NCBI RefSeq assembly: GCF_900496995.4 | Contig: NC_044027.1 | Location: 7,960,743 to 8,024,742, forward strand | DNA: 64,000 nucleotides | Direction: 5' to 3' | Origin: Aquila chrysaetos chrysaetos | Taxonomy: Eukaryota > Chordata > Aves > Accipitriformes > Accipitridae | Shown: positions 22,558-34,800 of the stretch, piece by piece | Layout of the letters: the number at the start of each line of letters is the position of its first letter | Numbering within the stretch: position 1 is the first letter of the stretch | Made by a program: the position numbers and the translations under genes | Notes under the pieces: generated by a model | Seen by the model: only the letters and a program-made list of their open reading frames with translations | What the model was told of the DNA's origin: nothing | Databases searched by the model: none

Positions 22558-25296
22558 TAAAACGATCATTATTTTCACATTTCATCTTTTTTTTTTTCTT
22601 TTGCTAGCAATGTACAGGCTCCTCCAAGCCATCCCCCCACCCCTCAGGGTGTCCCGTGCCCGGGGACGTGTGTGGCACTGGCACTGTGCCCGTGGCTGGT
22701 GGCCAAGGACGTGCAGAGGGAGGCGAAGCAGGAAGTGGGGCCAAACTCAACGAAGCGAATGGTGTTAAGGCAGCGGCCACCCCTGCCCGGGGGCAATGCC
22801 CTCCCATTCCCACCCTGCTGCCACCCTCAGGGTGCCCCCAGCAGTGTTTGTGCCTGGGCAGCCCCGAGCTCAGGGCAGGGAGGCCACCGCAGCCACCCAG
22901 GCTGTGCTGGCAAGTGTGCCCTGGGAGCACAAAAGCATCTCCATTGACCACTGAAAGCCACAGGGCATGGGGACCCGGCCTGGGGACAGTGGCACAGCAG
23001 TGGGTGGTGGCAGCTCTGCAGATGGGAGGGTTGGGGTGGGGGGGTGGCAGGGTCTGTGCCTGGGGTGCTGGTGCCCTCCTGCAGCCCTGAGGGGCAGGGC
23101 AGCTGGGTGGGCATGGTGCAAGGACAAAGCCCTGGCCAGAGCATAGAGCAGGACACCATGCCCACCCTGAGGTGCCACGACCGAGGTCACATCTGAGGAC
23201 CCAAAAGTTACACCATCCCCTCTCTCCCTGGTGGCACAGGGCTAACCCCAAGCTGGCTTATCCCCCAGTTCTCACCCAGGAAGGCAGAGTGGGCCCAGCA
23301 GTGGAGCAGGGGACACCCCAAGTGAGGGCCTGCCCACCCATGCCATCCACCCCACCCCAGGACCAGCCAGTTTCCAGTATGCCGTTAAAAAAAATATGGT
23401 CTGAAAAATCTGAAAATAGAGCTTATCTCCCCCCCATTTTTCCCCTATTGAAAATACTGTATATTGTATCACAATCTATAGCAGGTGGCATACAGGACTG
23501 GCAAGATCGGGGGGCACGGGGACAGCAGACAGCTGCCACCTGGGTGTGCCCCTGCTTCTGTGCCCTTGAGTGGGGCCAGGGCTGGCCCCAATCCACCTCC
23601 CCACATGGTGTGCTGTCCCATGGCAGTGAGCTGGGGTGCCCAGTGCTGCCTGCTTGCCGGTGGGCTGGAGCCAGCCCAGGGCCTCCAGCCGAGCCTGTGC
23701 CAGGGAGGCAGAAAGGGCAGTGGGGACACACACGGGTAGCTTGGCCCTGGGTGCTCCCCAGGAAGGAGGGGGGACTGTGCACGGCCACCCTGGGGTGCTG
23801 TAAAAGCCTGGGGCACCTACAGGGTGGGTGGCTGGGGTCAGCATCATGGGCCCTGCCATCACCCTGCCTCTGGGCACCACTGTGGGTTGCTGGGGAGCTG
23901 TGCACTGGGGAGTACTGCTGGGCTGTGGGTGCCAGGCACAGCCCCCATGGGTGACAAGGCAGCAGGACCCTCTGCAGAAAGGAGGGACACTGCTGGCCAA
24001 GGGGGTGCCCACAGCCAGCCCTGGTGGCACTGCCAGCTCCAGGTGACGCTGCCAGCTCTAGGTGATGATGCCGGCCCACCACTGCAGTCCATCCTTCCCC
24101 TTTCCACCACCCCAGGCACCACTGTCCGGTTGCACCAGCACCCAGCTGGGTTGTCTTGTCCTCATACCTCAAAGCCACCCCACTCACAGCTTCAGAAGGC
24201 ATCCCGGGGCACAGCAACCGCTCTCCCAGTACCACCACTGACCCAACAATAAGAAACCAGTGCAGGTGGCTCCTGTACAGGGGCAGACGCTGAGCAATGA
24301 GTGCCAGGGCAAGGGGGAAAAGGAGGGGGACACAGTGGAAAGGTGGCACAGCCGCAGCGATGCCCTGTGGTGGGGAAGTGAGGGCAGGCAGGAGGCAGGG
24401 TGAGGGGCTCTGGGGGGAGGAATGTGGTGGGGGCAGAGGGGAGAAACAGCTGGTGCCAGCATGTGAAATACCCTGTGAAATACCCCTCTGCCCCACCACT
24501 TGCCCCTCTGCAGGGGTGCCACTGCCCAGCCCCAGGGACAGTGCCGAGTGCCCAGCGCACACGTGGCAAGGCCAGGCAGGGCCGGGGCGGCCGGACCCCT
24601 CGGCTGGCAGCAGCGTGGGCAGGGAGGACACACCAGCAGGGCTGAGGTCCCCGTCTCAGGGAGGCTGGAGGTTGCCGGTGACATCCTGTCGTGACAGAAA
24701 TGAATCGTGGGTGAAGCACCAGAGCTCCTGCCCCCATGGCGCCGGACCCAGAGCCTCCCACACTGCCAAGGGCAAATGCTAAGCCAGGGGTGATGGAAAC
24801 AAGGCGAAAGCAGATGCCCATCCTCCTGCCCTGCCAGGGCCAGGCTGGGGTGGCGCCAATGCCAGGATGGTGGTGGGGGTGGACGTGTCCCTGTGGCCAG
24901 GGGTCCCCAGGGTGGGTGAAACGGGTGTCCAACCAAAGGCACCGCTCACAGGCCTTGTCCCTGCCACAAAGCGTGCAGGGCCAGCTGCACTGGCACCAAG
25001 CCGTGTCCTTCTCTTCACAGTCTCTGTCCGTTGGCACACACTGGCTGGGCGAGCCAGCTGGGGACGGTTGTGGCCCCCAGCACCACGCAGTGACACTGCC
25101 CCGAAGCTGAAAGGGACAAAGGCCACCTGGCGGGCGATGGCTCATGAGGTCTGCCCAGGCCAGCGCCGCACCCGCCGTGTCCTCCCTGGCACACGCCTGC
25201 AGCCGCACCAGCTCCGCTTGATGGGCAAAGGGAGGGGAGAGGCCAAAAGGGTTCGGTGGCTTCACAGCCAGGGGACGTGGCGGCCCCCGGGGGGTC
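22558..25296 (-). other. ABCA2 3' UTR
   Basis: About 2.7 kb of non-coding sequence between the ABCA2 stop and its polyadenylation signal. It is mostly GC-rich. Two AT-rich islands stand out: one at about 22550-22610 next to the poly(A) signal and one at about 23380-23480 in the middle of the UTR. Long open frames here (up to about 400 codons, minus strand) show no known family. An unrecognised gene inside it cannot be excluded. Confidence 0.6.
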
Positions 25297-28200
25297 TCAG
25301 CACAGGGTGTCCGTGTTGAATGAGAGCTGAGCCTGTGGGCACAGAGACAGGCAGGGCTCAGGGGCTGGGCAGGAGCTGCCCGCTCTGCCCAGCACACCCA
25401 GCGCTGCTGGGGCCACGATCCAGCCTGGGTGGGGAGCAGCCACCCCTCCCAGAGAGCCCTCTCTGGTCCACCCCTGGTCCCACCATGTCCCCTTCTCTGG
25501 ACGAGACCTAGTGCCGCAGAACCCAGCCCCAGTGCCCTGTGGCAGGGACACAGCTGGGACCAGGGACACCCAGATCTGGGGACAACCTCTCACCCTCTCC
25601 TCCTCAAAGCTGATGAGGCCTTCGTCATCAGTCTCCAGGTCCTCCTGCTCCTCCACCACAAGAGCCCGCAGCTCCGTGGGGGCGGCCCTGGGGCGCAGCA
25701 GGCTCAGCACACGCTCCAGGGGCGACTGCAAGGCGCAGCTGGGGCTCGTCTCCTGCTGCTCCAGGTTGTCACTTTGCTTCTTGGCAAAATTCACAAACAC
25801 CTGCAGGGGAAGGGGCAGGATGCTGCAAGGGCCTGTGGGCCTGCACCTCCACCCCCTGGTCACCTCTCACCTGCCATCTGTGCTGCTGGAGATGGGCCCC
25901 AGTGCATCCCACTGGGCTGTGGCTGCCACTGTGCCCCCCACCTAGCTCTACCTCCCATCCCAAAGGTGGCTTCTGCCAGGCACTTTGGCACAGCCACCCT
26001 CCCTGGGGACAAGCATCCAGCCACCCATGCTGTCCCCAGTCTCACATTGTCCAGCGTGGTTTGGCTGACAGAGTAGTCTTCGATGCCCAGGACGTCCACC
26101 ACCTGCTCCATCTTGCTGAAGACCTGTGCCAGCGAGATCTGGTCCGACTTCAGCTGGTACTGGGCCTTGGTGTGGTGCCGCTCCTGCAGGGGACACAGAG
26201 GTGACACCCAAGCCCTCACTCCCAGGCACTCTCCCATCACCCTGTGGGGGGTCCCGCAGAGGTGTCCCTTGGGGAATGAAGGCTGCTTGCACCCCGAGGC
26301 GGGGGGTAGCAGGGGACAGCACCGCCACTGCAGGGAGCTCACCTTGAGGACGGCCTCAGGGAAGTTGCGGTTGAAGAACCTCACCACCTCCTTGACGTTG
26401 AGGCTGGACTTGGTGCGCACTGTGATCATGTAGCCATCTCCGAACCTGTGCGGGGACAAGGGACCCTGTGAGGACGTGGCCCCCACCTGTACCTCTGCGA
26501 GGAAGGACTGAGCCCATGGAAGGGGACGATGGTCTCCAGCAGCCACTGCACCCACCAGGACAGTGACGGTGCCAGGACGGTCAAGTGAGCCCATCCCCTT
26601 CCCACCCTCCAAAGCAGCACCCACACAAAGGGCTGAGATGTTGCTGCAGGTGCCTCACCATCACCCTGCCGTGGGGGCCCAGCCCCCTCCCACCCCACAG
26701 CACACACAGGGTGCTGGACCCGCCAACGGGATCTTACCGGTTCTTCAGGTGCTGGATGCTGCCGAGACACTTGAGCCGCCCATTTACCATGATGGCCAGT
26801 CGGGTACAGAGTGCCTCACACTCCTCCATGCTGGGAAGACAGGGCAGGCTTCAGCAGGGTGGCATGGGGGGACAGTGCCAGGGGCCGTGGCTGGGGCAGG
26901 CAGGGAGCCAGGCTACCCAGGCCATCACCCGGGTGCTGTGGCCCCACCACCAGGGATGGGAGAAGGCAACAGAGGGTGTCCAGGGTTCCCTCTGCTCCCC
27001 GTACCCCTGCCAGACACCATCCCCTGGCATCCAAAGAGCCCCCTCCCACCCATGCAGCACCCCAGGTGCCCGGAGGCATCATGGGCACAGCTAGAAGCCC
27101 CCCCAGACCTGTGGGATGTGAGGACCACAGAGCGACCCGTTTTGATGACATCCAGGATGAGGTTCCAGAGGAAGCGCCGTGCCTTGGGGTCCATCCCTGT
27201 GGTGGGCTCATCCTGTGGGATGGACAGCACCCTCAGACATGCCAGCCCCTGGGGGAACCCTACCACCCCTTCCTGTCCTGAGCCCAGCTCAGGGCACCAT
27301 CCCATACCCCAGGACACTCATGGCGGAGCCAGGGGCAGGCAGCTCACACCCAGGGTCATTTCTCCACCCTAGCCTAGCGCCAGCCCCAGGGACACGGTGG
27401 GTGGGAGGAGGACCCCATGGGCAGGGTGTTGGAGCCCAGGACGCACCAGGAAGATGAAGGCTGGGTATCCGATCAGCGCAATGGCTGTGGACAGCTTCCT
27501 CTTGTTGCCTCCGCTGTAGGTGCTGGCAGGCTTGTCGGCATACTTGGTCAGCTCCAGCTTCTTCAGTGCCCACTTGACGACCTGCAAGGTGTGGGGAGCT
27601 GCGGTCACCCTGCCAAGGCCACGGGGCTGGCAGAGCTGGCAGTGGGCAAGCAGTTGGGCTCCGCAGCATGGGGCAGCTGCCAAGGGGACCACAAGCAATG
27701 TTGCCAGTCAGGGGAGCCCCGTGGCAGCTCCTGGCATGGCCATGAGCCATCGGTGGGGCCTGTGAGCGCATGTGCCTGGCCCCGGCACCCCACACAGGCA
27801 TAGCACCAGGGCAGCACTGCCATGAGGGTAGTAGCACTGGCTTGGGTGCCCGCTGGTGCCTGGTGAGATGTCATCCCCATAGCACAGCACCAGCCCATTG
27901 CTAGCATGGGCGCTAGAAATCACCCACCCAGAGCCCTACCCGATCCTCGTCCTTCCAGGGGATGCCACGCAGGCGGGTGTAGAGTTCCAGGTGCTCCTGG
28001 GCTGTCAGCTCATCAAAGAGTGCATCAAACTGGGGGCAGTAGCCCAAGCTCTGCTGGACCTGCAGGAGCTCCTTCAGGATGCTGCAGGAGAGGATGGAGG
28101 GGCCGTGGGGAGAAGGAATCACTTTTCAGGAGCACCCTGTCACTCACTCCCCTTTCGCACGCCTTTATACTGGAGCATCTTCTACCAGGTAACCCACAAC

Positions 28201-28829
28201 AGGCAGCCTTGGCCAAGAGCCGGTGTCACTTGCCACCCCCCAGGTGATGGTCAGCCCAGCAGGACACAGGGCTGCAGAGTCCCACGGACCCACACGGGCA
28301 CACTCACGCTGCTTCATCCTGGGAGACCCCCAAGCAGACCCCATCCCGACCCCAGGACGGTGGGCAGTCCCCACCTCCCACCCAACCTGTGCCCCCTGAC
28401 CTGTGTCCGTTAACAAAGGCCTCTCCACCCGTGGTGCTCTCGTCCCCTGTCAGCATCTTGAAGGTGGTCGTCTTGCCCGCGCCATTGACGCCCAGCAGCC
28501 CAAAACACTCCCCGGGTCGCACACCCACACACAGCCGGTCCACAGCCAGGATGCGCCCAATCTTGCGGGACTTATACACCTGGTGGGGCACAGGATGGGG
28601 GCTCAGCCTGCCAGGAGGCAACCTGGACCCCCAGCCCACATCCCTCAGATGGAATGGCTGTCTCCTTGCAGCCCCGGTGCATCCCCCACTGCTGTCACCC
28701 TGCTGCTGCACCTTGGTGAGGTTTTCAATCTTCAGCATGTCGTTGTCGGCATCACCGCGCAGTACACGGTGCCGCTCATTGGCCACATCGATGTCATCCT
28801 CGATGGGTTTGGTGGAGACGGGCAGCCGC
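25297..28829 (-). CDS. ABCA2: ABCA2 exons 40-49: nucleotide-binding domain 2 and C-terminal tail
   Basis: Exons 28712-28829, 28401-28579, 27940-28081, 27447-27581, 27109-27212, 26738-26830, 26343-26445, 26046-26183, 25594-25800 and 25297-25332 encode about residues 2093-2510. Walker A is [12 protein letters not shown], the Q-loop lies in [13 protein letters not shown], the signature is [10 protein letters not shown], Walker B is [13 protein letters not shown] (across exons 43-44) and the H-loop is [12 protein letters not shown] (across exons 44-45). The tail has VFVNFAKKQ, an acidic [20 protein letters not shown] segment and LSFNTDTLC. Nothing is missing. Confidence 0.96.
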
Positions 28830-31800
28830 CTGCAAGAAAGTGCACAGGACAGGGTGGGACTACAGGCACGGGAGCCACCTGCCCGCATCCCTGCTGGGGA
28901 TGGGCAGCTCCCCAGCTCACCCCCACCGGAGGGACAGCCTTGAGCTAAGGGGTCCTGACAGCAAAGCCATGCCTAGCCTGCCCCCCACTCCCCCGCCACA
29001 CTCACTGGGGCTTCCGGAAGAAGTTGTACTGGCACATGATGGTGATGAAGAAGCCAACGAAGCCTTCGATTGTCATGGCAACGAGCCCCCGCGTCACGAT
29101 GTCCCATTCAAAGGGTGATTTCATTTTATCGAACTGCCCTGAGTGAGAGGAAGAGGAGAAAGTGGCTGGGGACACCTTCCTGTGGGGACAACCTGGTCGT
29201 ACATCTTGAGCTAGCCTGTGACAATGACAGTGTCCTGCTCCCATGTCCCCTCCTCTGCCAGTCTGTTAGTGCTAGTGGCACCAGGGCTGGTCACAACAAG
29301 GCTTTCCATTCACAGCGTGTGTGCCGTTGAAATCGTCTTGCAACTTTTCAACCTCAGTAGGATGAATCAACCCAACTGAGAGTGTGCATTGGATGGATTT
29401 GTCAGATCCTGCCCTAAAAGTACCCCTCATGATGCCAGCAGCACTTGGGTTATATACGGAAGCTGCCTGAAAAGCAGAGAGCAGCAAGAGGTTTTTCTGA
29501 GGCCAAGGTTAAGCTGTGAGCAGCAAAAGGCTCATTTTGGCTGGGCAGCTCAGCCCTGCAAGCAAGAGGCCACGTCTGGAAGGAAGGAGCCCTTGCAGTC
29601 CCCATCCCTCACATCACAGCACGGCCCCACCATGGCTCCACCACGGCCCACCACAGCTCCACCATGTCCACACCACAGGCAGTGTGCAACAGCAGCAGAA
29701 ACGCACAACCTTGCCAGGGCTCACAACCTCCTCTCCCCATGGGGCTGCTATTCAGGATGGCCCAAGGAACCATTTTCAGCACCACTGGCACCACGCCACG
29801 GCTGACCCTCAACTGTGCCCCTTCCTGCACCTCAGTCTAGTTCACGTCCCCTAGCTTTTTGCTCCAGGTTGCTCTGGGGCTTGGGAAGCTTCATAGGGCA
29901 GGCAGAGGGGATGTGCCAGCACCATAGTCCCCCCAAGCCCCACATGCCCTGGAGCAAGGGAGGGAGGGAATGAGAGGCCATACCGATCTTGGCATAGTAT
30001 TCGTTGATGTACTCATTGTAGGCCATCTCCATCAAGCCGTGGCCCAGGTTGTAGTTAGGGAATACAAGAAAGCAGCTCTTCAGGTAGCTGTTCACCACTT
30101 TCAGATCCTGTGGTGATGGGCAGAGAGGACACGACCATCAGAAACACCCCTGAGGACCACGAGTGCATGGTAGAATCAGGATCCCCACCAAGATACAGCC
30201 TGGTCAGGTCTCACAGCTGACCCTGCTGGGAGCAGGAGTTTGGAGCAGAGACCTCCTGAGGTCTCTCCCAGCCTGAGCTGTCCCACAACCTGATGGCAGC
30301 TTCTCCTTTCCTGGTGGCCCCAGGCAGAGCTGTGAATCTCATACCTTGTCATGCTCAAAGAGCTGCAGCAGGAACGTGGCGACCGTAGCTGTGATGCCAA
30401 TGAAGAGGTTGATGACAATGAGGAACACGTAGGCGGAGCTGGGCACCTCAAACCAGAAGGAGGCAGGGTACATGATGGGGGTGATGGACCAGCTGGGAAG
30501 GTGAGCGGCAAGAGCACACATCAGTGTGGCAGGAGAGGGACCGGGCAGCACCAACCATCAAGCCTTAGGATCACCCATGTCCCAGCCCTGTCCTCCCTGG
30601 GCTCTCCCACCCCAGCCCTCACAGCCCACCAGCTATGGGAGCTGCAGAACATCAGCCAGATGGGCAGCCCGGAGGCTAGATCCTGCCTGCGTAGCCACGG
30701 TGCAGATGGGGCATTGGAGGGACCCATCAGTGCATCGTGACCACCCCTCTGAGCAACGTACCCATAGAGCAGAAAGAGGGAGAGGACAGCGGGGAAGTTG
30801 GTGGGAGACGTGTATGCCGGGAGGTCGAACACAAACAGGATGATGATGCAGCACGTGGCCGGCACTAGGTAGTTCAGCTGGAGAAGACAGAAACTTGTGT
30901 GACTGCCCATCCACCCACCTGGCCCAGGGAACTCGGCCGGTGGGGCCATGCACCCCACTCACCATGTCCCACACGTAGTTGGCCAACCAGTAGATGACAG
31001 GGTCGCAGCCGCTCACGAACTGCAGGTGTTTGGCCTTGGTGGCCTTTTCAGCCACCAGGAACACCACGAAGCTCGCTGGCACGAAGGACATGGCCACGAT
31101 AATGAAGATGGCAATCACCACGTCTGTGCCTTGCAGGCTGCATGGGGAGCAAGGAGGAGAGCAGGGACCCCGTCACCCTCAGCTGCCTGGGGAAGGGCCA
31201 CCCACACTGGCGTGGGACAGTCATTGTCCACAGGGCAGGTCACAGCACAGGGACCCCCACATCACCACCACCTGGTGCCCCCACCCCAGCCTGCAGGGCA
31301 GAAGCCTCAGCATTCCCCTCCAAACTGCGGTGGGGAGCTCCCTCCCTTCCACAGGACGGCCATCCTCCCTCAAACCCACTCCCCAGACCTACAGGTAATC
31401 CAGGGACAGGCTGGCACTTGTCTTGTTCATGGGGTGGTTGGTGACCGTGATGCCTGTAGGAAGGCCCAAGAAGAAACATGGGAGTGTGAAAGCTGGCTCA
31501 GGACAGAAAATCTTGCCCCCAGCCTGTCTGGTCCTGGCTCTGAGTGAGAGGACAGGTTTCTTCCCTGCAGCTCAGCTGAGCTGCCTGAAGCAACCAAGCA
31601 CCTCGAGGCCAAGCCCTCCCTCACCAGCTGGCAGAGACCATCCTCAGACACACTGCAAGTCCAAGTGCCAGTAGGCAGCACCTCAGGAGGTTCTGCCCCA
31701 GCCCTCGCTCTGCCTAGGTCAGACAAGGTGAGTGAACCCCCTGCCTCAACTAGGCACGAGCCTCCTTGCTCCAAGGTGGGACATTGCACTTTAGAGCCTG

Positions 31801-34800
31801 GTTGGACCACACCCTAAAGCTGTTCCTGATGTGCTTCTGCCCTTAAAAGCCTCTAGGTCCTCACCGTAGGCAGCAGGGTTGCCTTTGCTCTTGGGCAAGT
31901 TGGCTCGCAGGATGGCGTTGTTGAGAGCGTTGAGGTAGGTGGGCATGCTGTGGTAGCCCTTGTTGTTGTAGAAGACCTGGAAGAGCAGAGAAGAGTGGTG
32001 GGAGGTGGCAAGAGAGCTGGGCCCATAGCAGATGTACTGGAAGGGAGGGATGGGACGGGATGGGACAGCCACAGGGCAGGCTTCCTGTGCTCGCAGCTGT
32101 GGAGAGAGCAGGCCACTGCCGACCATGCTGGGCCAGACCTGCTGGGGTGGGAAGCTGCAAAGCGCCCCATGGGGCAAGAGCCCCACCAGATTCCTCTGTG
32201 GAGAGCACTGCTGCAGAGCAGTTGGCGAGGGGTCCCTGCCGTGCAGGAAGTGCCGCCTGCCCGCTTCTCCCCACCTGTGCCATGGCTGCCACTGCCCACC
32301 CATCTCCCAGCTGCCATGGGGCGCAGCGCAGTCCCACCTGGGCCGTTCTCCGGACAGCGATCTTGCGCACCGTGGCAGGAGCCCTGGCCCCGAAGGAGGC
32401 CGGGATGGATTTCTGGACGTTGCCAAAGGTGAGTGCCCCATACCTGTGGGACAAGGCACCGCCAAGAAGCTGTGACCACTGTCCCCCCGCTCTGGGAGCG
32501 GGGCCACGCTCAAGCATGCTCCTGGCTCCCATCAGCACCCTGGGCAGGTGTGCCCAAGTCCCGAGTCCTCCACCCCTGCTCCACGGCACAGCGCTGACCC
32601 TCCCAGCCTTCCCTCTTGCCTGTGCAGCCGGAAGCGGTCCGAGGTGTAGAGCAGATACTCGGAGACATTGCGCCCTGTGATGTCTGCCAGGATGTCCCCC
32701 GTCACCACCTTCATCTGCGGAGGGTGGCCCCCCACACCGCTGGGGCAGGAGAAGCCGGTCCCCTGCATGGAGCACGTGCACTTGATGGGCTCGTGGATGA
32801 TGTGGGGCAGGGCAGGGGCCGAGGTCACGGTCTCTGAGGAGCAGAGAGGGCAGCTTACAGCCAGGCTCCTGGCTGCCTGGGACAATGTGGGGGCGGCAGA
32901 GGGCTCAGCTAAGAAGTCCTGGCTGGGCAGGGAGGGAGCACTCTGCCCCACTGATGTCAGCTCCCGCTGGGCCAGAGCCTGGTCTGTGAGAGGGCTTTTG
33001 TGTCCTGGTGACCAAGAGGGACCAAGAGATGGACGTGGGGAAAACCTCTGGGGGACAGAAATGGTTCCAAGAGAGGGCATGAAGTGTGGCTGGAGAAGGC
33101 AATGGCTGGGGACCAAGCAGCCAGCCCAGTGAGGGTGACACAAGGCTGGCCACAGGGCTCTCAATGGTGTCACTGCCCCAGGGAGCTCCACCAGCACTGC
33201 CAGGGCTGAATGGGGAGCAGTGCTCCTGGGCCAGCACTGGCCCTGAGCCAGAAGTTCAGCCCAGCAGTGCTCTGCTGTGGCCAGGCCAAACTGATAGGCA
33301 TTTCCAGGGGTGCCTGGAGCTGCTTCTGCAGGGGACACATGTCATCTCCCTGCTGGAGATGAATCCCAGGCCTGGACAGACTCAGGCACCAAGCACAGGC
33401 GATACCTTTGACGGCAGAGGAGAAGGTTGTGGAGTTCCAGGCATGGGGCAGGTCCTCATCCACCGAGACGGGGTAGTCGGAGGGGGCCGGGGATGGAGGT
33501 GGTGGCACAAAGTTGGAGAGTGGCAGGCCCTGGGTGAAGGAGTCAATGCACATGGCATCGAAGTACTTGGCCGCCAGCATCTTGGACTCATTGCTGTTGA
33601 GGTTGAGGGTCTGCATGGGCTGGTCCAGAGTGTTGTTGAAGGCCATCTTGAGCACGCAGGTGGCCCCCACACCGGAGGGCAGGTGGAAGGTGTTCACCAG
33701 CTGCTGGGGGCTGGCATCAGGAGACAGCCTGATGCTGCGGGGAGAGGAGCGGGTGAGGAGGGGCAAGGAGCAGGAGACATGAGTCTCATCATCTTGGCCA
33801 TCTTCTGCTGGGACTTCCCCGAGGCCTTGGCACGTATCATGACTAAATGGGCATGGGCACCGCGGTGGCATACACAGCCCAGGCCTGGCATGACCCAAGC
33901 TGCTGATCACAGCCAGCATCGGGGCTGGCACCTCTCCCAGAGACACCCTGGGGAGGATGGAGGCTGCTTTCTGCAAGAGGACATGCCACTGGCCAGGCTC
34001 TGCTCCAAGCCTGAGCCAGCCCCGGTGCCAGCCCTGCTGTGGGCTGCCCTCCCTGCTGCCTCCCACCACAGTCCCAGGGATGGAGACAGGGATGGGGAAG
34101 GGGCATGGGACGCTGGTCACCAGCGAGCAGTGGCTCTCACCGGTACTCACGCCGCTCCTCATTGGCGTAAGGAATGAAGTTGCCCTTGGGTTGGGTGTAG
34201 TTGTGGTACTGCGATGGCGAGAGGATGAGGGGCGGCAGGTCACCTGTGGGGACAAGGACAGGAACCCGCTTGCACCTGCAGCACTGTTGCGCACAGGCAG
34301 ACTGGTCAAGCACCTATAAGCCTTGTCCTCCCCCCCCACCCCAAGCTAGTGTCCCCACCGGCCACACTGGGGCAGGCAGATGAGGCCACCAGCAGCCGCC
34401 AGCGTGCAGGTGGGTGGCTTGCAGGCACCTATTTCGGGCACAGAGAGCGCCACTGTCATGGCCACGCAGACGAAGAAGGCAGGCAGGAGGATCTGCGAGA
34501 AGAGGGCCTTGGTGTTGCGCTTGGCACAGTGGAAGCGTTTCACAATCAGCCCGTGGAACTGGCGCAGCTTCAGCCATGAGCCCTCCAGCTTGAAGCTCCC
34601 CTGCCCGGCCAGGTCATGGTCCTCCGCCTCCACCTCTGCCTCTTGCTCTGCGAGGGGAGAAGGATGTCAGCCCCCTGGCACGGCCTCTCCCACACACACC
34701 TTGGCCTCCAGGGAGCTGAGCTGGGTACTGAGCCAGCCACAGCCACCCCAAGGGACAGGGCAGCACCCAACCCTGATGGCCACCGAGCCACAGCAGCACC

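Noticed and set aside
23423-25397. Two minus-strand open frames of about 400 codons
   Set aside because: They lie in the ABCA2 3' UTR and its last exons, in frames other than ABCA2, with Pro/Cys/His-rich composition and no family resemblance.
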